Below are positions 48,545-61,500 of a stretch of 64,000 nt of DNA, piece by piece. The position numbers and the translations under genes were made by a program. The stretch comes from Tetrastigma voinierianum (lineage: Eukaryota; Streptophyta; Magnoliopsida; Vitales; Vitaceae). Below the pieces are notes generated by a model. That model had not been told where the DNA came from. It made no database searches and worked only from the letters and a program-made list of their open reading frames with translations. The stretch lies in contig JAEQBH010000725.1 of the NCBI GenBank assembly GCA_016808115.1, positions 391,390 to 455,389 of the forward strand, in the 5' to 3' direction. Numbering within the stretch: position 1 is the stretch's first letter; each line of letters starts with the position of its first letter.

Positions 48545-49082
48545 TTAGGAGTATGGGGAGATGTAGTGAAAGGAGTTATACCATGGGTCGCGAGAAAGGA
48601 CCGAAGGGCTAAAAATTTGCCCCATTATCTGTGTAAAGTGTTTTAATGGTGGTGGTAAAATAATTTTCAAAAAGTTGCTTGAAAGCAACAAAGATTGAAT
48701 GAACATCCGATTTTCGACGTAATGGGTAAAACCATATATACTTTGTGTAATAGTCAACAAAAATAACATAGTAGTGAAAACCATGAGAAGATGAAACATG
48801 TGAGGTCCAAACATCAGAGAAAATGACATCAAGAGGAGAGGAAGAGGTAATGTTTGATTGAGCAAAAGATAACTCGTCGCTTTTGTTAATATTGCAGGAG
48901 GTACAAGAAAAGGAATATAAATGGTCCTCAGGAAAGGAAATATTTAGAACACTTAGAAATTTGAGAAAAATATGTAAAGATGGATGATTGAGACGACTAT
49001 GCCACATGGATATTGCGGAAAACGAGGATTGAACTGAAGAAGACAACACTAAGGTGGAAGACCGGCACTTAACTCGCCGCAA
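48545..49082 (-). pseudogene. GAG-pre-integrase and integrase remnant of copia D
   Basis: One 157-codon minus-strand frame contains MWHSRLNHPSLHIF (the GAG-pre-integrase histidine motif) and a CTSC zinc-binding pair. It also has DVIFSDVW with the first catalytic Asp, YYVIFVDYYTKYIWFYPL, and LYTDNGANF with the second. The third catalytic residue lies beyond the frame break. This is the best-preserved part of copia D. Confidence 0.9.
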
Positions 49083-51816
49083 GACGACACCATCTTTATG
49101 CTACCCAAGAACCAGAGTTTCTAATTCAACAAGTGACGATCCTGCACCTGAAAGAAAGAGGAAAAAAATATGACATTAACATGGTTATCGACACAAAGGA
49201 CATAGACCGAAATAAGGTTCTTAGACATAGCAGACTCGTAACACATTAGTAAATAATAAACGGGTCGGTAGAGAGGGAAGGGTGAAAGAGCCAATGTTAG
49301 CAATAAATAAACATGTACCATCACTAATAATAACATCACGATGCGCAGACGACTCATGAAGGGGCCAAGGCAAAGCAAGATCCGCGGGTCACATGGTAAG
49401 AGGATCAATCAATGACCCAATTCAAGAATTACCGTAATTAAGGTAATGTATCATGCGCGGGCATAAGGTGCAGTAATAAGCCCAAACGGTTCAAGAAGGA
49501 GGAAGAGAAGCAAGTGTCAAGGTGGATAGAGAACTGCACTACCAAGCATAGTGCCCTATTATACAACAAATTTAACAACGCCCGAGGTAGCGACTTTGCC
49601 CATGCTGTGGCGGCGAAATTGGATGTCGCGGAGACAATGGTGTCGCTTTTAACTAGGTGGGCGTGTGAGCCCTTAATGTTAAGACCGACATGGGTCCATC
49701 CACCACGACCGCTCGAACATCGATGATGTGATAAAGGGCTAGCTGGGGCACCAAGTGCAGACCGAGGAGGCTGCAAAGCGTAGGGGAACCAAAATCTTCT
49801 AATTGGGGCCTCAGAACTAAGTAGCACTCAAACAATTCCTCAAAAGTAGCCGAGTATCCCAGTTTGTGGTGGCATGGGATATGTGTGGAGTAGGTCACTA
49901 AGTCCGCTCAAAACACAGATGAAGAACTCATCAAAGTCAGCATATCTGCGCGACAAAGAGAGCTTAATACTATGTTTGACATCTTCGTATAATGTATTAG
50001 TCTGACATTCCACGAGACCGACAAAATTCTAGCGATTGGTCGCGATCCGCTTCGGGCGCTGGCGCGGAGAGACATATATTTGCGGACCTCGGGCAAATTC
50101 TAATCAAAATGGAAATGGTACTGGTCAAATCCATAATTTTTCTGTGATTCGACGATGAAATGCATCACTGCTAAGAATCAGTCTCACAAATCTAACTACC
50201 ACAATAATTTCATAAATTCGAAATGCTTCTGAATTTCACGTTTTCGATAAGACCGGAGAGCTGCGGCGGACACTTAACCCACCTCGAGTGGCTCAAGATG
50301 AGACACGTGTCCGCGGAGAACTAGGTCAAATACGAAATGGCGGCAGCTATAGGTGACATGTGGCATCATGTCAATGGAGGAATCTAATGCAGATGGATAA
50401 GTGGATAAGGTGAAGTCCAAGACAACCAACGAGGGGTCGACACGCTGAAGCGAGGACATCCCACTCGACCCCATTCTCGGCCTCTAACCCGACCGCAACC
50501 GTCGAATGGGTGGAAAAGAGAGGAAAATACAGAAACAAAAGTTAAGAAATAAAATAAGAGAGCTCTTAGAGTCGTAAGCCTCACTCTCTTTAAATTTCCT
50601 GACGTACCACAAATCTGCATTTGCATAAGAAAGTAAGTTTCGATCCCCACCTGCAAAGAAACCCACGCTGCGGTATCGGTTCTCAGGAGTCATAACCCAG
50701 GAGGTAGGGTTTTCCACTGATTATCTTTTCTGGCCAAGAGCCCATTTTAAATTCGGATGGTGGATATCTCAGGCTCAATGACCATGTTTTGAATTTAAAG
50801 ATCAGACCGGAGCAAGAAATCCCTATGGTTTCTTGGATAAATCTGAAATTGACCGACCGCATGCGGTCGCCAGGTGTTGATATGTGTTATCATGGCGTAT
50901 GAATAATACGCTGTTTACAGACGATTTTCGCTAATATACGACGCGTTATATATTAATACGACTATCATGGAAACGACATATCGCATTTCATACATCGGGG
51001 TAACCTGTACCGCAAGTATTTGAGCCGCACGGCTACGAAAAACATTCATTGGCTAAAATGAATTTCATGGCGATTTTCAAGAATTACTGAGTTGTCCAAC
51101 ATTTCATCTCGAGGGACACTTCCATGACTGCTTGCAAAGAGTTATCCAGCAATTCACCCGAGGCCATTTAATAGAATTTTATCTAAAATTTGGTATTATG
51201 TTTTCAAAACAAAACTAAGCTTTGAAAATGTTGTTTCTCACACTTTGGCCAGTACGCGCTATGAAATACTAAAATGGCGCCGAGACGCGACGGGCGATCA
51301 CATTCTCATTCATAACATGTGTACATTCGAATAGTGGAGTCAGATGTCTACTTGAATGTTCGTGTGTCATCGTACGAAAGACTAGCGAGTAACCTAAGTA
51401 GAAAATTCCATTACTCGGGCATCGTTCTCACCCCGTCATGATCCCTTTCGTGTACAAAGAATATTCAGAAGACGACGCCTACTGTAGGCCGCTTTTTAAG
51501 CAAGAAGTCGATACGTGCATTCGATTATATTTCCTTTGTAAAACATGTATGAAATATTCCTCGATTTAAACATGTTCGTATAATAATGTAAATAACTCTT
51601 AAATATATGTAAACGTATATTAGAATCGTATGAATTTAAAGATGGATGATGGGCCTTATCGTCATTTTATTTATATACGGCTTCCGCGATATGAGATATT
51701 AATGTCAGCAGTCGACGGCGTTGGTCAATCTGACTCTAAGCTCCAAGGCTACAATATGTCTTTTTTCTCGAAAGAATAGTCTATATTGCATGAGGTCCTC
51801 ACTTCATCTTCTTTCA

Positions 51817-52310
51817 GCGGGTCCCACTTCATATCGATGCAAGAGGTGCCCCAATCGCTCTTTCTTCGTTTCTCCATGAAATTTCGAACTCCACGGCACT
51901 GCGCGACTTTATAAAGAGCTCACTGGTAGCAGTTGCTCCCACTTCTATGTTCCGGCCGCGGCTCAGCCCCGCTGGAAAGGAAAGAAATTGCAGTCACCAC
52001 TGTATCAAGCACCTATGAGTGGGACCCACCAAGAGAGACGGCGCGGACCCCACAATGTGCGCGCGGTTAGGTCCTCACTATCTTCTTCAGTGGGTCCCAC
52101 CATGTACGTTACGGGTGTGTCCCAATCAAGATGCTGCCAGTTTGACAGAAATGAACCCACGACTCCAGCCGACCTATGTTTTATGCACTCTCACTACCAA
52201 CTGAAATGCATTATAAGAAATTCCTTCGTCGTGGGTTCGAGCCTCATGAGGCGGAAAGAAAAAGGGCAAATTTGGGACTCGTATCAAGATTCCATATGAG
52301 TGGGACCCAC
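51817..52310. repeat. Recurrent palindromic GTGGGWCCCAC motif array
   Basis: The near-palindrome occurs four times within 500 bases: at about 51,817-51,827 (GCGGGTCCCAC), 52,018-52,029 (GTGGGACCCACC), 52,090-52,101 (GTGGGTCCCACC) and 52,300-52,310 (GTGGGACCCAC). Each lies near similar AAGAGAGA or TCTTCTT words, which suggests diverged repeat units of 70-280 bp in both orientations. The region is inside copia D between recognisable gag parts and is non-coding. The motif resembles the binding consensus of plant TCP factors. Confidence 0.6.
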
Positions 52311-52522
52311 TCGAAGAGAGATGAAGGGGTGGGGACCGCGTATATGGCGTGAGGTAGAGATGAACCTGTATTAGCGGCAAAGATGTAATTCAACAATTGC
52401 ATCGAGGCTAAATCGATCTTATATGAGTTAGAGAATATGGGATCCGATTCGGGAAGTACGAGATCGGTAGAAGCATTACCGCTTGATGACACAAATTTGA
52501 GCCATCGACGAAGCCAAGTAAA

Positions 52523-52711
52523 TCACACTCGAATAGGAGAGACGTGAATTGGAGACGCCACGCGAATACCCACACACAGTTTTATAACGCTGAAAGCATT
52601 AACAATGAGAATAATTAGATTTTGAGACGAATCAATATCGTTCAAGATTTTCGGACGATGAGGAGCCATGACAACAGTGGTGAAAGAGGATTTATCGGCC
52701 ATTGAACCCAA
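52523..52711 (-). pseudogene. Gag N-terminal remnant of copia D
   Basis: A minus-strand frame starts MGSMADKSS about 90 bases inside the right LTR and continues through VVMAPHRPK and NAFSVIKL. It has the position and style of a copia gag N-terminus, where the next segment normally reads NYxxWRxQ. It loses frame at about 52,523. A second piece at 52,380-52,492 (SYKIDLASMQLLNYI) is likely its continuation. Confidence 0.55.
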
Positions 52712-52915
52712 GAGAGCATGTGATCAGCAAAGCATGATGGACAATGACGACGACTAAGATTAGAGTTTGTTTCGCTATTAAGTTTGATGCTTTGATACTA
52801 TTATGAAATAAACTTATTTATTATTTGTAGATTGAGCAGATATATATATATATACAATATAAGGATAGTAATAACATAAAGTTCATTGGTAATTAACCCT
52901 AAATATGCCCTTATA

Positions 52916-55220
52916 AAACATCACATCTGACGGCCAAGATGTGTTTAGAATTTGTGGCGGTCGATGACGTCATGTGGGGCCCAGATGATTGAGTACCAGT
53001 CTAGATTAGACATAGGAAGTAGAGTTCCTCACGTTGGTGATGAGTCACCCGGTTGACCAAAATACCCTTACATAACACATGTTTTTGAATATATTATTTC
53101 CTAGAAAAAAAAAAAAATAGAAGACAAGAGTATGTTCATGCACTTTTGTCCTATTTTCTATGAACTTTTCATGCACCTATGTATAATATAAAAAAAATTT
53201 GAAATATTTTTGATAATTATTGGGGTCTATTTAAAAAACTATTTACAAAAATTGTTTTTTTTTTAATATGTTCTCTTTCTTAAAACTCAATAACTTCAGA
53301 CTATATTTGATTTTTGAAATGTCAAAGAATAAAATAAATATTTAAAAATATTTTTCACAGTTTATTTTTACTCTAAATAATATAAAATAGGACAACTAAA
53401 CATTTTGATATAATATAATAAACTCCGAATCTAATACATTTCTCCTCCTTGATGTATTACTTATCGATTGAGCTAGATATGTAGATTAACAAAAATTATT
53501 TTTGATTATTTAATTTAAAATATTTTATTGACTAAATTTATTTTCTATTTTCTATTTTTATCTTATATATATATTTTTTAATTTTTTGGGAACTTTTTCC
53601 ATAGTTTTTTCATACATTTTCACATCGCTTAGAGCATTGTACTAAGAGAACCCCACAAAAAGAAAAGAAAAGAAAATTGAAAAAACGAAAGAACCACCAA
53701 ATTCTTATGAAAAGACCAGTTTTGAACTCCCATTTGTTGCTTTTTTTTTTTTTTTACTTTTTTGTTTTTGTTTTTGTTTTTGTTTTTTTTTAAACAATCA
53801 TTTTTACAAAAGGTAGGACTTGGAAGTGAACATTGAAATGGTTCAAAGCATATAAGAAATTAAGAACTCAGAAAAAAAAAAAAAAAAAAATTTAATGGAG
53901 ACAGGAGATGAATGTTGCTTCCAAAAACCATACACACTCAAAAAAGCTTCAAGCCCATCAAAATTTCTGCAACAAATTGCTTCCAAAACTTCCAAACAAG
54001 TCAGAAAAGAATCCAAAACTCACAGCAGATACAGAGATTTCTACGGTTCACCCCTTTTCAAGCAAAAAACATGTACAACATTGAAAACAGTTTTCATGAT
54101 TTAAAAAAACAATACCTTGTTGAAGGATGCTTGCTTTCTTCCTTCCTTCACAAACCACTGTTCCTCATTCTCAGAAGAGTTGGGTGTTTTGAATTGAGTT
54201 TTCTTCTCCTTATAAGCATCACAATCAGAGAAAAAGACAAAGAAAAAAAAGGGAGAAATAAAGGAAAGATGCCCACATGCTCAGCAATAATATTCTTTTG
54301 TGTTTATAAAACATAGGATATGTTTGGAAAATATGCTACCTTACAAATAGTTTTAATGGTGGTCCACATCTGATTCCAAACAGGCCCCATTTCCCACCCA
54401 CTAACATGAAGGTTCCTTCAAACTAATTCTAATTTGAAAATTATTTGTAGTGCCTTGGATAGTGTGTTTGCTTTCTCTAAGGTCTGACGATCCCCAAAGA
54501 AAGCATCGCCAGTTAAAAATAAATAAGAAAAATGATATAATGAAATTTTTAGGAAAAAGGTTTAAACTTAATAAATATTGAGGGAATTTGCTTATACTTT
54601 ATTTTCTTTATATTTTTGCCATAAATTATATATACGAAATTAAAAAATCATTTTCTTAGTATTTTTTCTTTTTTATTATTACTTTTCGCTCAAACAGAGT
54701 ATAAATAAAATTATGTTTAAAAATTCATCCATAAAGATTCTTTTCAAAAAAAAAAAATGATATTATTTGGTTGATAGGATATAATATATCTGCCTTATAT
54801 TTGGTTGATGATGAAAAAGTGATAAATTATTATATTACTAATGATCCTCTATTTTATTCAATCAAAGGTGAGACAAAATAAGTGGTGAAATATAATATCC
54901 ACCTTCTTTTTCTCTTTGAGATGATATATATTAATCTCATATGGAACATACATATCCTATGTGTCATAAATTTATTTTTTCAATCAATTAAAATATATAT
55001 ATGAATTGAATTTATGGTTAAAATAAAATGTGAAATCATATTAATATATGATTTACATATTTTGAGTATTGAATAACATAATACAGACTTTTATTAATAA
55101 ATTTTAATTTTTTAATAGTAAATATTATTAAACATAAGAGAGATTCCATTTTTCAAAAAAAAAAAAAATAAAAAATAGAATGTGATATAATTTTTATTTT
55201 TAAACATTGAAAATATTATA

Positions 55221-55259
<39 letters not shown>

Positions 55260-57508
55260 ATTTATATTTTGTTCATTCTTATAACTTAAATACAAATATG
55301 GTATAGCGTAACATATTTAATTAAATATATTACTTTAAAATATCATATTCATAGGACATATATATTCAAAGAATATTATATATTATTAGTAATCATATTC
55401 TAAGATATGCTTTTTTTATTCAAGGGATTTGATCTCTTAGAATATGCATATCGTATCCTATTTTACCAATCAAACATAGTTCAAATGATATTTCAATATT
55501 ATATGTGATTTTTCAGGTTATTATATTAATTTTCTCAATTTTGTCAAACACTTAATTATTCTTTTCAAAAACATTCTTAAGACTAGAAGTCTCTTTGAAA
55601 ATTTCTAATGATATTCTAGATGGTTACTATTGCGAAGTATATAATTAATTAAATCACAATTTGTGTACTTTTTTATATCATATTGTTTTGTCTCCATCGC
55701 TCTATACAATTATCTAATGATATAGAATTTGTTTTTATGCATTTGCAATGATGGAGAAGGATAATTCGGTAGGTAATTTGAATATAGTACTTTTTTTTTT
55801 TTTTGCATTTATAAATAGAAATGGTATGACAAATAACTTTTATATAAAAGGAATGTTCTTGTATTGTATCTTTACAAATTATTTTTTACTTATCTTAGTT
55901 TCTAAATAATAATTATATTTTCTATTATAATGATAATGATTTTTTTCAACAATAGGAAAAAAACGAGTGTAACACCTTTGATTTTTTTTTTTCAATTACT
56001 TAATTGGGAACATGAATTTTCTTTCTCTCCCTTTCTTTCTTTCTTCCTTCTCTTTTTTTTCAATTTTCTTGTTTTTTTTGGAGACGTGATGGAAATAGAG
56101 TTATTTGGTTCTTTATTTTTTGTTACTAAACAACAAAATTGGGGTCATTCTAATAAGAAAAGGACAAAAGAAAAAGGAAACGTTAGGCATCACCCAAAGT
56201 ACAATTTGCCAGTCATCACAATTCACAAACAAAGATGTTAAAGATACCCACCATTAACTCCTGCTGAAATAAACAAAATAAACAAAAACAAAATTTGGGT
56301 TGGGATAAAAACCTTCAATCGATGTGAAACCGATTTGAATGAAATTTGATTTTGCCATTTTAGTGAGCTGAACAATTCTTTCCTCCTATTCTCTCATATT
56401 TTTTTCTATATCATGAGTCATGACAACAAAACAAAAATGAAAAATACTCAATTAAAATGCCATGTGCAACCGCTTTTCCTGGATGTAACATAAGACACTT
56501 TCTGCCAAATTTCAAATTTTCCAGAAAATCAAGACGTGTGGAATTTTCCACGAAATCAAGACGTGGAATGGATTGCTTAGCCACGTAGTGGGCTGTTTGA
56601 CCTGATTATTTAACTTCAGGACCCTTTGTCAAAGTACGTCCAAGCCAGCACCGACATCCACTATAAAAAAATATAGATTCCATTGAGAAACATTTTTGAA
56701 AATACATAAAACATCGTTAAAAATTTTGGACCTGTTTTGGACAACTCTTCTTAAAAAAAAGTTTTAAAAAACATAAAAACCATTAGTTTAATGTTATTCG
56801 AAAACTATTCTTATTATCTAAATTTGATATTTTCCTTATTCTCTCGCTTTTAAAGATAAAATAAATTTTTAAAATAAAATCAAACAAGCCTTAATATTTT
56901 ATATGTTCTTATGTTTTTAAAATATATATATATAAATAAAACAAACGTTGCTTTTTTCTATTTCTTCCTTATTCTTGTTGTTCTTTATAACATAAAACAA
57001 TTTTCAGAATCAATAACCAAACTGTGCTCCCAAGATTGCATTCCCAATTCTCAAGATCTTGAGGGGCAAATGCAACCAACAGCACGTTCTTACGGTGGAG
57101 GAAGCAAGAAAGCAACTCCAAAGAGTAAAAGTTAAAACCTAAATATATACTGAAGTAAAATCGCCCAACAACAAGAAACCGAGCAAGATACGATAACAGC
57201 CGACGCCCAACGCGGCAAATATAACTCCATCACCGTTCACGAAGAAACGCGAAAAATACCATTCCTACCCTCGCGCATAGCCGTTGGAGGCAAGGTAAAA
57301 ACTGATAAAAACCACTACAAACAAAATCAAACTACTTGCCTATCAATCCAACCGGTTAGCCAAATCGGCCACAGAATGACACAGAACCTTACCATTTTCA
57401 CAAATCAAGTCTAAAACCAAGTAAAATCGCATCAAAGGAACAAAATCAATGACTTTATAAAAAAAAAAAAAAAACAGAAATCAGATCGGTTGAAATCGAA
57501 AAGCATAC
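52916..57508. other. Long AT-rich intergenic region
   Basis: About 4.6 kb with no convincing gene. It has poly-A and poly-T tracts (for example 53,740-53,755 and 53,873-53,890) and a long (TA)n run at 55,225-55,256. A GTTTTT repeat lies at 53,765-53,785. The frames at 53,912-54,316 and 55,930-56,241 are low-complexity. The first 150 bases are probably the older upstream flank of the MATE gene displaced by copia D. Confidence 0.6.
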
Positions 57509-57680
57509 CTTAAAGACTGTGGAGACAAAGAGCAGAGAGAATCGGAGGTGAAGGAGGAACAGAGATCCAAGCCAATCTCCGAAGACGATGGGCTTGGGGT
57601 GTTCTCTTTAGGCTTGAGAAAAAAAAAGCTTGGAAAAATGAAATGAGAAAGTGAGAGAGATGAGAGGGAGGTATATATAG
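57509..57680 (-). promoter_or_regulatory. Orphan promoter and first non-coding exon, minus strand
   Basis: A clean TATA word (TATATATA, 57,672-57,679) is followed on the minus strand, about 30 bases on, by a CT-rich leader. The leader runs to a consensus donor (AAG then GTATGC) at 57,503-57,509. This looks like a core promoter and 5' UTR exon. No coding exon of a minus-strand gene is recognisable in the next 4 kb downstream, so it may be a lost gene, a non-coding RNA, or chance. Confidence 0.35.
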
Positions 57681-58537
57681 GAGAGAGAGAGAGGATAAAT
57701 GCAAATGAAATGAGAGCGATAATGATGAATATTTATTTTAATTGAATATTTATTTTTAATCTAAAATTTTAATTAAATATTCATTTAACTTTTAAATCAA
57801 ATTTATAATGATAAACGACATGTATTTAACAAATGATATACGACAAGAATTATTGTTATAAATAAAGAAAATCATCAGATTTACGACAGATAAAACTCTT
57901 GGGGACGCTCACCACGAGACGCCTAACTAAAACTTTAATCAAACTTCAAAAAGAACTTTTCGGTAAAAATAAATTTTTAAACGCTTTTATTTTCATAACC
58001 ACTCCGAGATGCTCTAAGAGGTCTATAAAGAAAGAAAAGGACAAGAAAGAAGATACAATAAAAGAGGTCGTGCTCGTGCTCGTGCTTTAGTTTTGGCCAG
58101 AAAATTAATTTTCAACCAATTAAAGGGTTTAGGATCCCATCATCTTCCATCTTCCATTTTGACAAAGGCACCAAAAAGAGAATAGACAAAAGAATGAAAG
58201 ATAAATGCATCAGCAATTATTCTCAAATTAATAGATTTGGGCTGAACTCTGAAAACACAACTTTCCCAAAGAAAAAAATATTCAAGCACCTAACCAATGA
58301 ATTGTAAGCTCATTTATATTATATACCTATCGGCAGCTGTCTTGCCTTATCAAAATATCAGGTACAAATGAAAACTCTCTCACTTTTGCTGTTTCTTTCT
58401 TGAGATAAAAGAATCAAAAGTAAATAAAGTAACAGCCTACCTCAGACCAAACAAAAAGGTTAAACACTAAAGCTGCACACCCCGTTTGGGGGAAAAAAAA
58501 AATCAGAGAACTTATAAACTTTGAATTGGCAAGAATT
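57681..58537. other. Intergenic DNA and 3' flank of DiT1
   Basis: No gene is visible. The part nearest 58,537 is the likely 3' UTR of the minus-strand DiT1 gene. A short plus-strand frame at 57,899-58,090 has no domain. Confidence 0.5.
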
Positions 58538-61500
58538 TTACCACAAGCCGATGGCCTTCCACCACACCTACCAACTCCAAGCCAGATGATAATATTAACA
58601 ACAGAAATGAGGAATCCACACCCCCACCATCTGGCTAGGGATGTGAAGCTGGCGCCTGCAGTAAACGGGTGCTGATCCAATGCCATAGTGGGTGAGGCCA
58701 CCCATGAGGTTAGAAAGGAAGGCCAGCACCATGGCTCCAAGATATGGGGGAGTGCCCAGGGCACTAGCAACTGATAAGAAGGCTGTGAACATGGCACCAC
58801 ATGAGCAGCTCCACTTGCAACAAGTAGTGAGTAGAAATAGAGAAGAACCAGGAATGCCAAAAGATAGCTGCCATGAAAGACCCATAATCCCCCAACAACA
58901 AACTGTATAGGAAATGAAACAATTGTTACTGAATAAGTCCAGAATAGATTTACTGGTAAATTAAAATTTGTCATAAACTAATTGTTTGAATCTTTGTTTG
59001 CATTTACAGAATTGGAAAAAATGCAAAATTAAGGAAAGCAATGGTGTCAACTTGATTATGCAGAATTGAACAAATGAATAAAGCACAGTGAGAGAGTATT
59101 ATCCTGACCAGTTCTATCATTAATAGAGAAACAAAAATCCAAAACCAATCCAAAAAAATGGAAGCGCTTATTCACTTAATCACACACCAAAAAAAATAGC
59201 AATGATAAAATGGAGAAAATGCATGCAAAGTTATATTTCAATGAGAAGAGAAGAAGACAAACCTTTACAACCGTTTGGCTGGAACCAGAGATGAGACCAT
59301 ATTTGTTAAGATACTCCAGCCATCGCAATAAGTGCAGCAAACCATGTGAGAGTATCCCAGGCAACTGATTCAGCTAAGCACTCCTTCCATGTCACAACCC
59401 CAGTAACAAGGAGGATAGATAACCCCCATAATGGCAGCAGCAACAGCATCCACATTCAGAAACCTCCAAAATCCACAGTCCCACCTGATATTATAAATGG
59501 TGGTAAAGAGATAATAATAAAATTAAAACACATAATAGGAATAACAATTATTAATTTTAAGAAATAAATGTGCGCAATGCAGAAGTCTTCTAAACATGTA
59601 TGATAAATGCATTCATGTTAGCACATAAACTCGAATGTGCTTAAAAGGGTGTGTGATATAAATAAATTATATTAGATTTGGGGCAATAAAGTCATCACTG
59701 TGTATGGTAATAGCAGGCAAGAAAAATTAAGACAGCCCCAACAGCAGCTGAAAAGTTAACTTCTTTCCCAATAAGAAGATGAAAATGTGAATGCAACAAT
59801 TCTACAAGATGTTTTTTTTAAAAAAAAACATCTTGTTGAATAGGTACATAAGAAAATATATTAAAACTGTTTGGAAATAGTTCTATATCATGAAACAAAG
59901 ATTATCCCTTTTGTTTGTCCAATTTTTATGTAGAAACCTATGTAATTTCAGCAAATAAAGGAACAAAAAAGTAAAAGAACGCCAAAACGAGTCAAATAAG
60001 AGACCTTTCATTATTCAAATTAGAACCTAGAGTTAACCCAACCAAGTCTCCTCATACCATCACTACCAAAGCCAGGCCTCAGAGACACTAGCAACCAAGC
60101 ATAGGCCAACAAACCAAATTTAAAAAGCCAATTCATCCACTCCCTAAATGACAGACATTTCCTCCAAGAATATGATCTCTTTTATAATGCCCAAATTGAC
60201 AAACTGGAAGATGCTTATAAAGGAAGGCCCAAGGAAATAGCTGTCAGAATTCTGATTCTACACCCTAAAATGGGATGTCGTTTCATGTTAATTCATCACC
60301 TTCCCAACCAAAAGAATGATATTGTTTCACCGCATCATTCAAGAGAACAGATGATATCAATTCTCGCCGTTTATGAGAATCCACTGAGGAAAGCGACAAA
60401 TCAATTAGCCTATTGAAGGTAAGAGCAAAGAAACACAACTAAAGTATCCAGTACACAGCAAATATTTGGGTATATGCCACGAGTTCTGGATTAGCCAACT
60501 CAAAGCTTTCCCTCAACATATCAAAAATAAGAAAGGTATAAATTGACTGCAAAAACCTACCTGGTGGTCAGTCACTTCAATAATACCAAACTGCACCCAT
60601 TAATTCAGCTCAGAAGAAGATAACCAAGAATTACACAATCTACTATACACTTCACCTTCAATTCCATTACCCTTCTCAAACAGAGCAAGAAAAAGAAGTG
60701 TCACTTTAGAAAAATAACCTGGAGTTGAGCTTTTCAAAGCTCGTGCAGAAACAATTGCTTGTTTCCAACAAAAATTGCCCTTGAACTAACCATTAAAAAT
60801 GGAAAACTACCAACTGAAATACTGCTCTCAACATTTTACAAACAAAATCATAAAGTAGCACAGATCAGATTATTACAACTAAAAGATGGAAGGGGTCAAC
60901 TGAGCCCACTAACAACCGGTGCATTTAGGCATAATAGGCAGAAATGACACACATAAACAGGAAAGGAAGGCAGATTACTCATGCATCTTATTCAAAACAA
61001 TGAATTAAAGCCTATTAAAATTGCAATACAAAAGTATATTTAACTGAAAAACAAGCAAAATTGAGTCCAATATAAGGCATGGAATTCTAACTCGATGGAA
61101 GTCATGTAAAACTAATGATAAGCAACATTCCTTCAAATGGAAGAAAGTAGAGTAATTCAAGGATAACAAAGAAACTAAACAATAGAAACAGTCATGGAAC
61201 CAAAAATATAACAATTCACTGTCTAACTTCCAAGGATCTAATTCTAGAGTCTTTCTTCTTGCAGATTGAAGCACATGCTCTTCAATGTGGTCAACAGTAC
61301 ACGGTTAATTCAGACCCAATTTTTCAACAGTGCCAATTTTAGACAAGAATCAAGACACATTGAGCATGAAATATTAAATACTATCTATGCATAACTCTGA
61401 AATTTACTTCAAAGCTTGTTCTATCAAGTCAGAATGCAGTAATAGACAAGAAATATTAGAAGCAACAAAAGAAATCATTGGATCAAGAGTAATAGATTGT

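Larger units (their letters stand above)
46120..52915 (-). mobile_element. Ty1/copia retrotransposon (copia D), minus strand, with very short LTRs
   Basis: Short LTRs at 46,120-46,211 and 52,799-52,915 share ATTATGAAA, a TATATATATATA run, AATATAA, AGTAATA-CATAAA and CCTAAATAT in order. On the minus strand the left LTR is preceded by a polypurine tract (TTGAGGGGCA). The right one is followed by GTATCAAAGCA, a tRNA-Met primer-binding site. The termini read TATTA...TAATA, not TG...CA. Flanking pentamers ATACA and AAACA differ at one base. Domain order on the minus strand is gag (near 52.7 kb), GAG-pre-integrase/integrase (48.6-49.1 kb), reverse transcriptase (46.7-47.3 kb) and RNase H (46.3-46.7 kb). 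Frames are broken throughout. The interval 50.7-52.35 kb has no copia domain and may hold a further insertion. Confidence 0.8.

Noticed and set aside
53912..54316. 134-codon plus-strand open frame in AT-rich DNA
   Set aside because: Low-complexity composition, no recognisable domain and no splice or promoter context.
58414..58974. A separate small membrane protein in the 186-codon minus-strand frame
   Set aside because: It overlaps DiT1 exon 3 and runs into intron and 3' UTR; its hydrophobic stretches are the DiT1 helices read partly out of phase.
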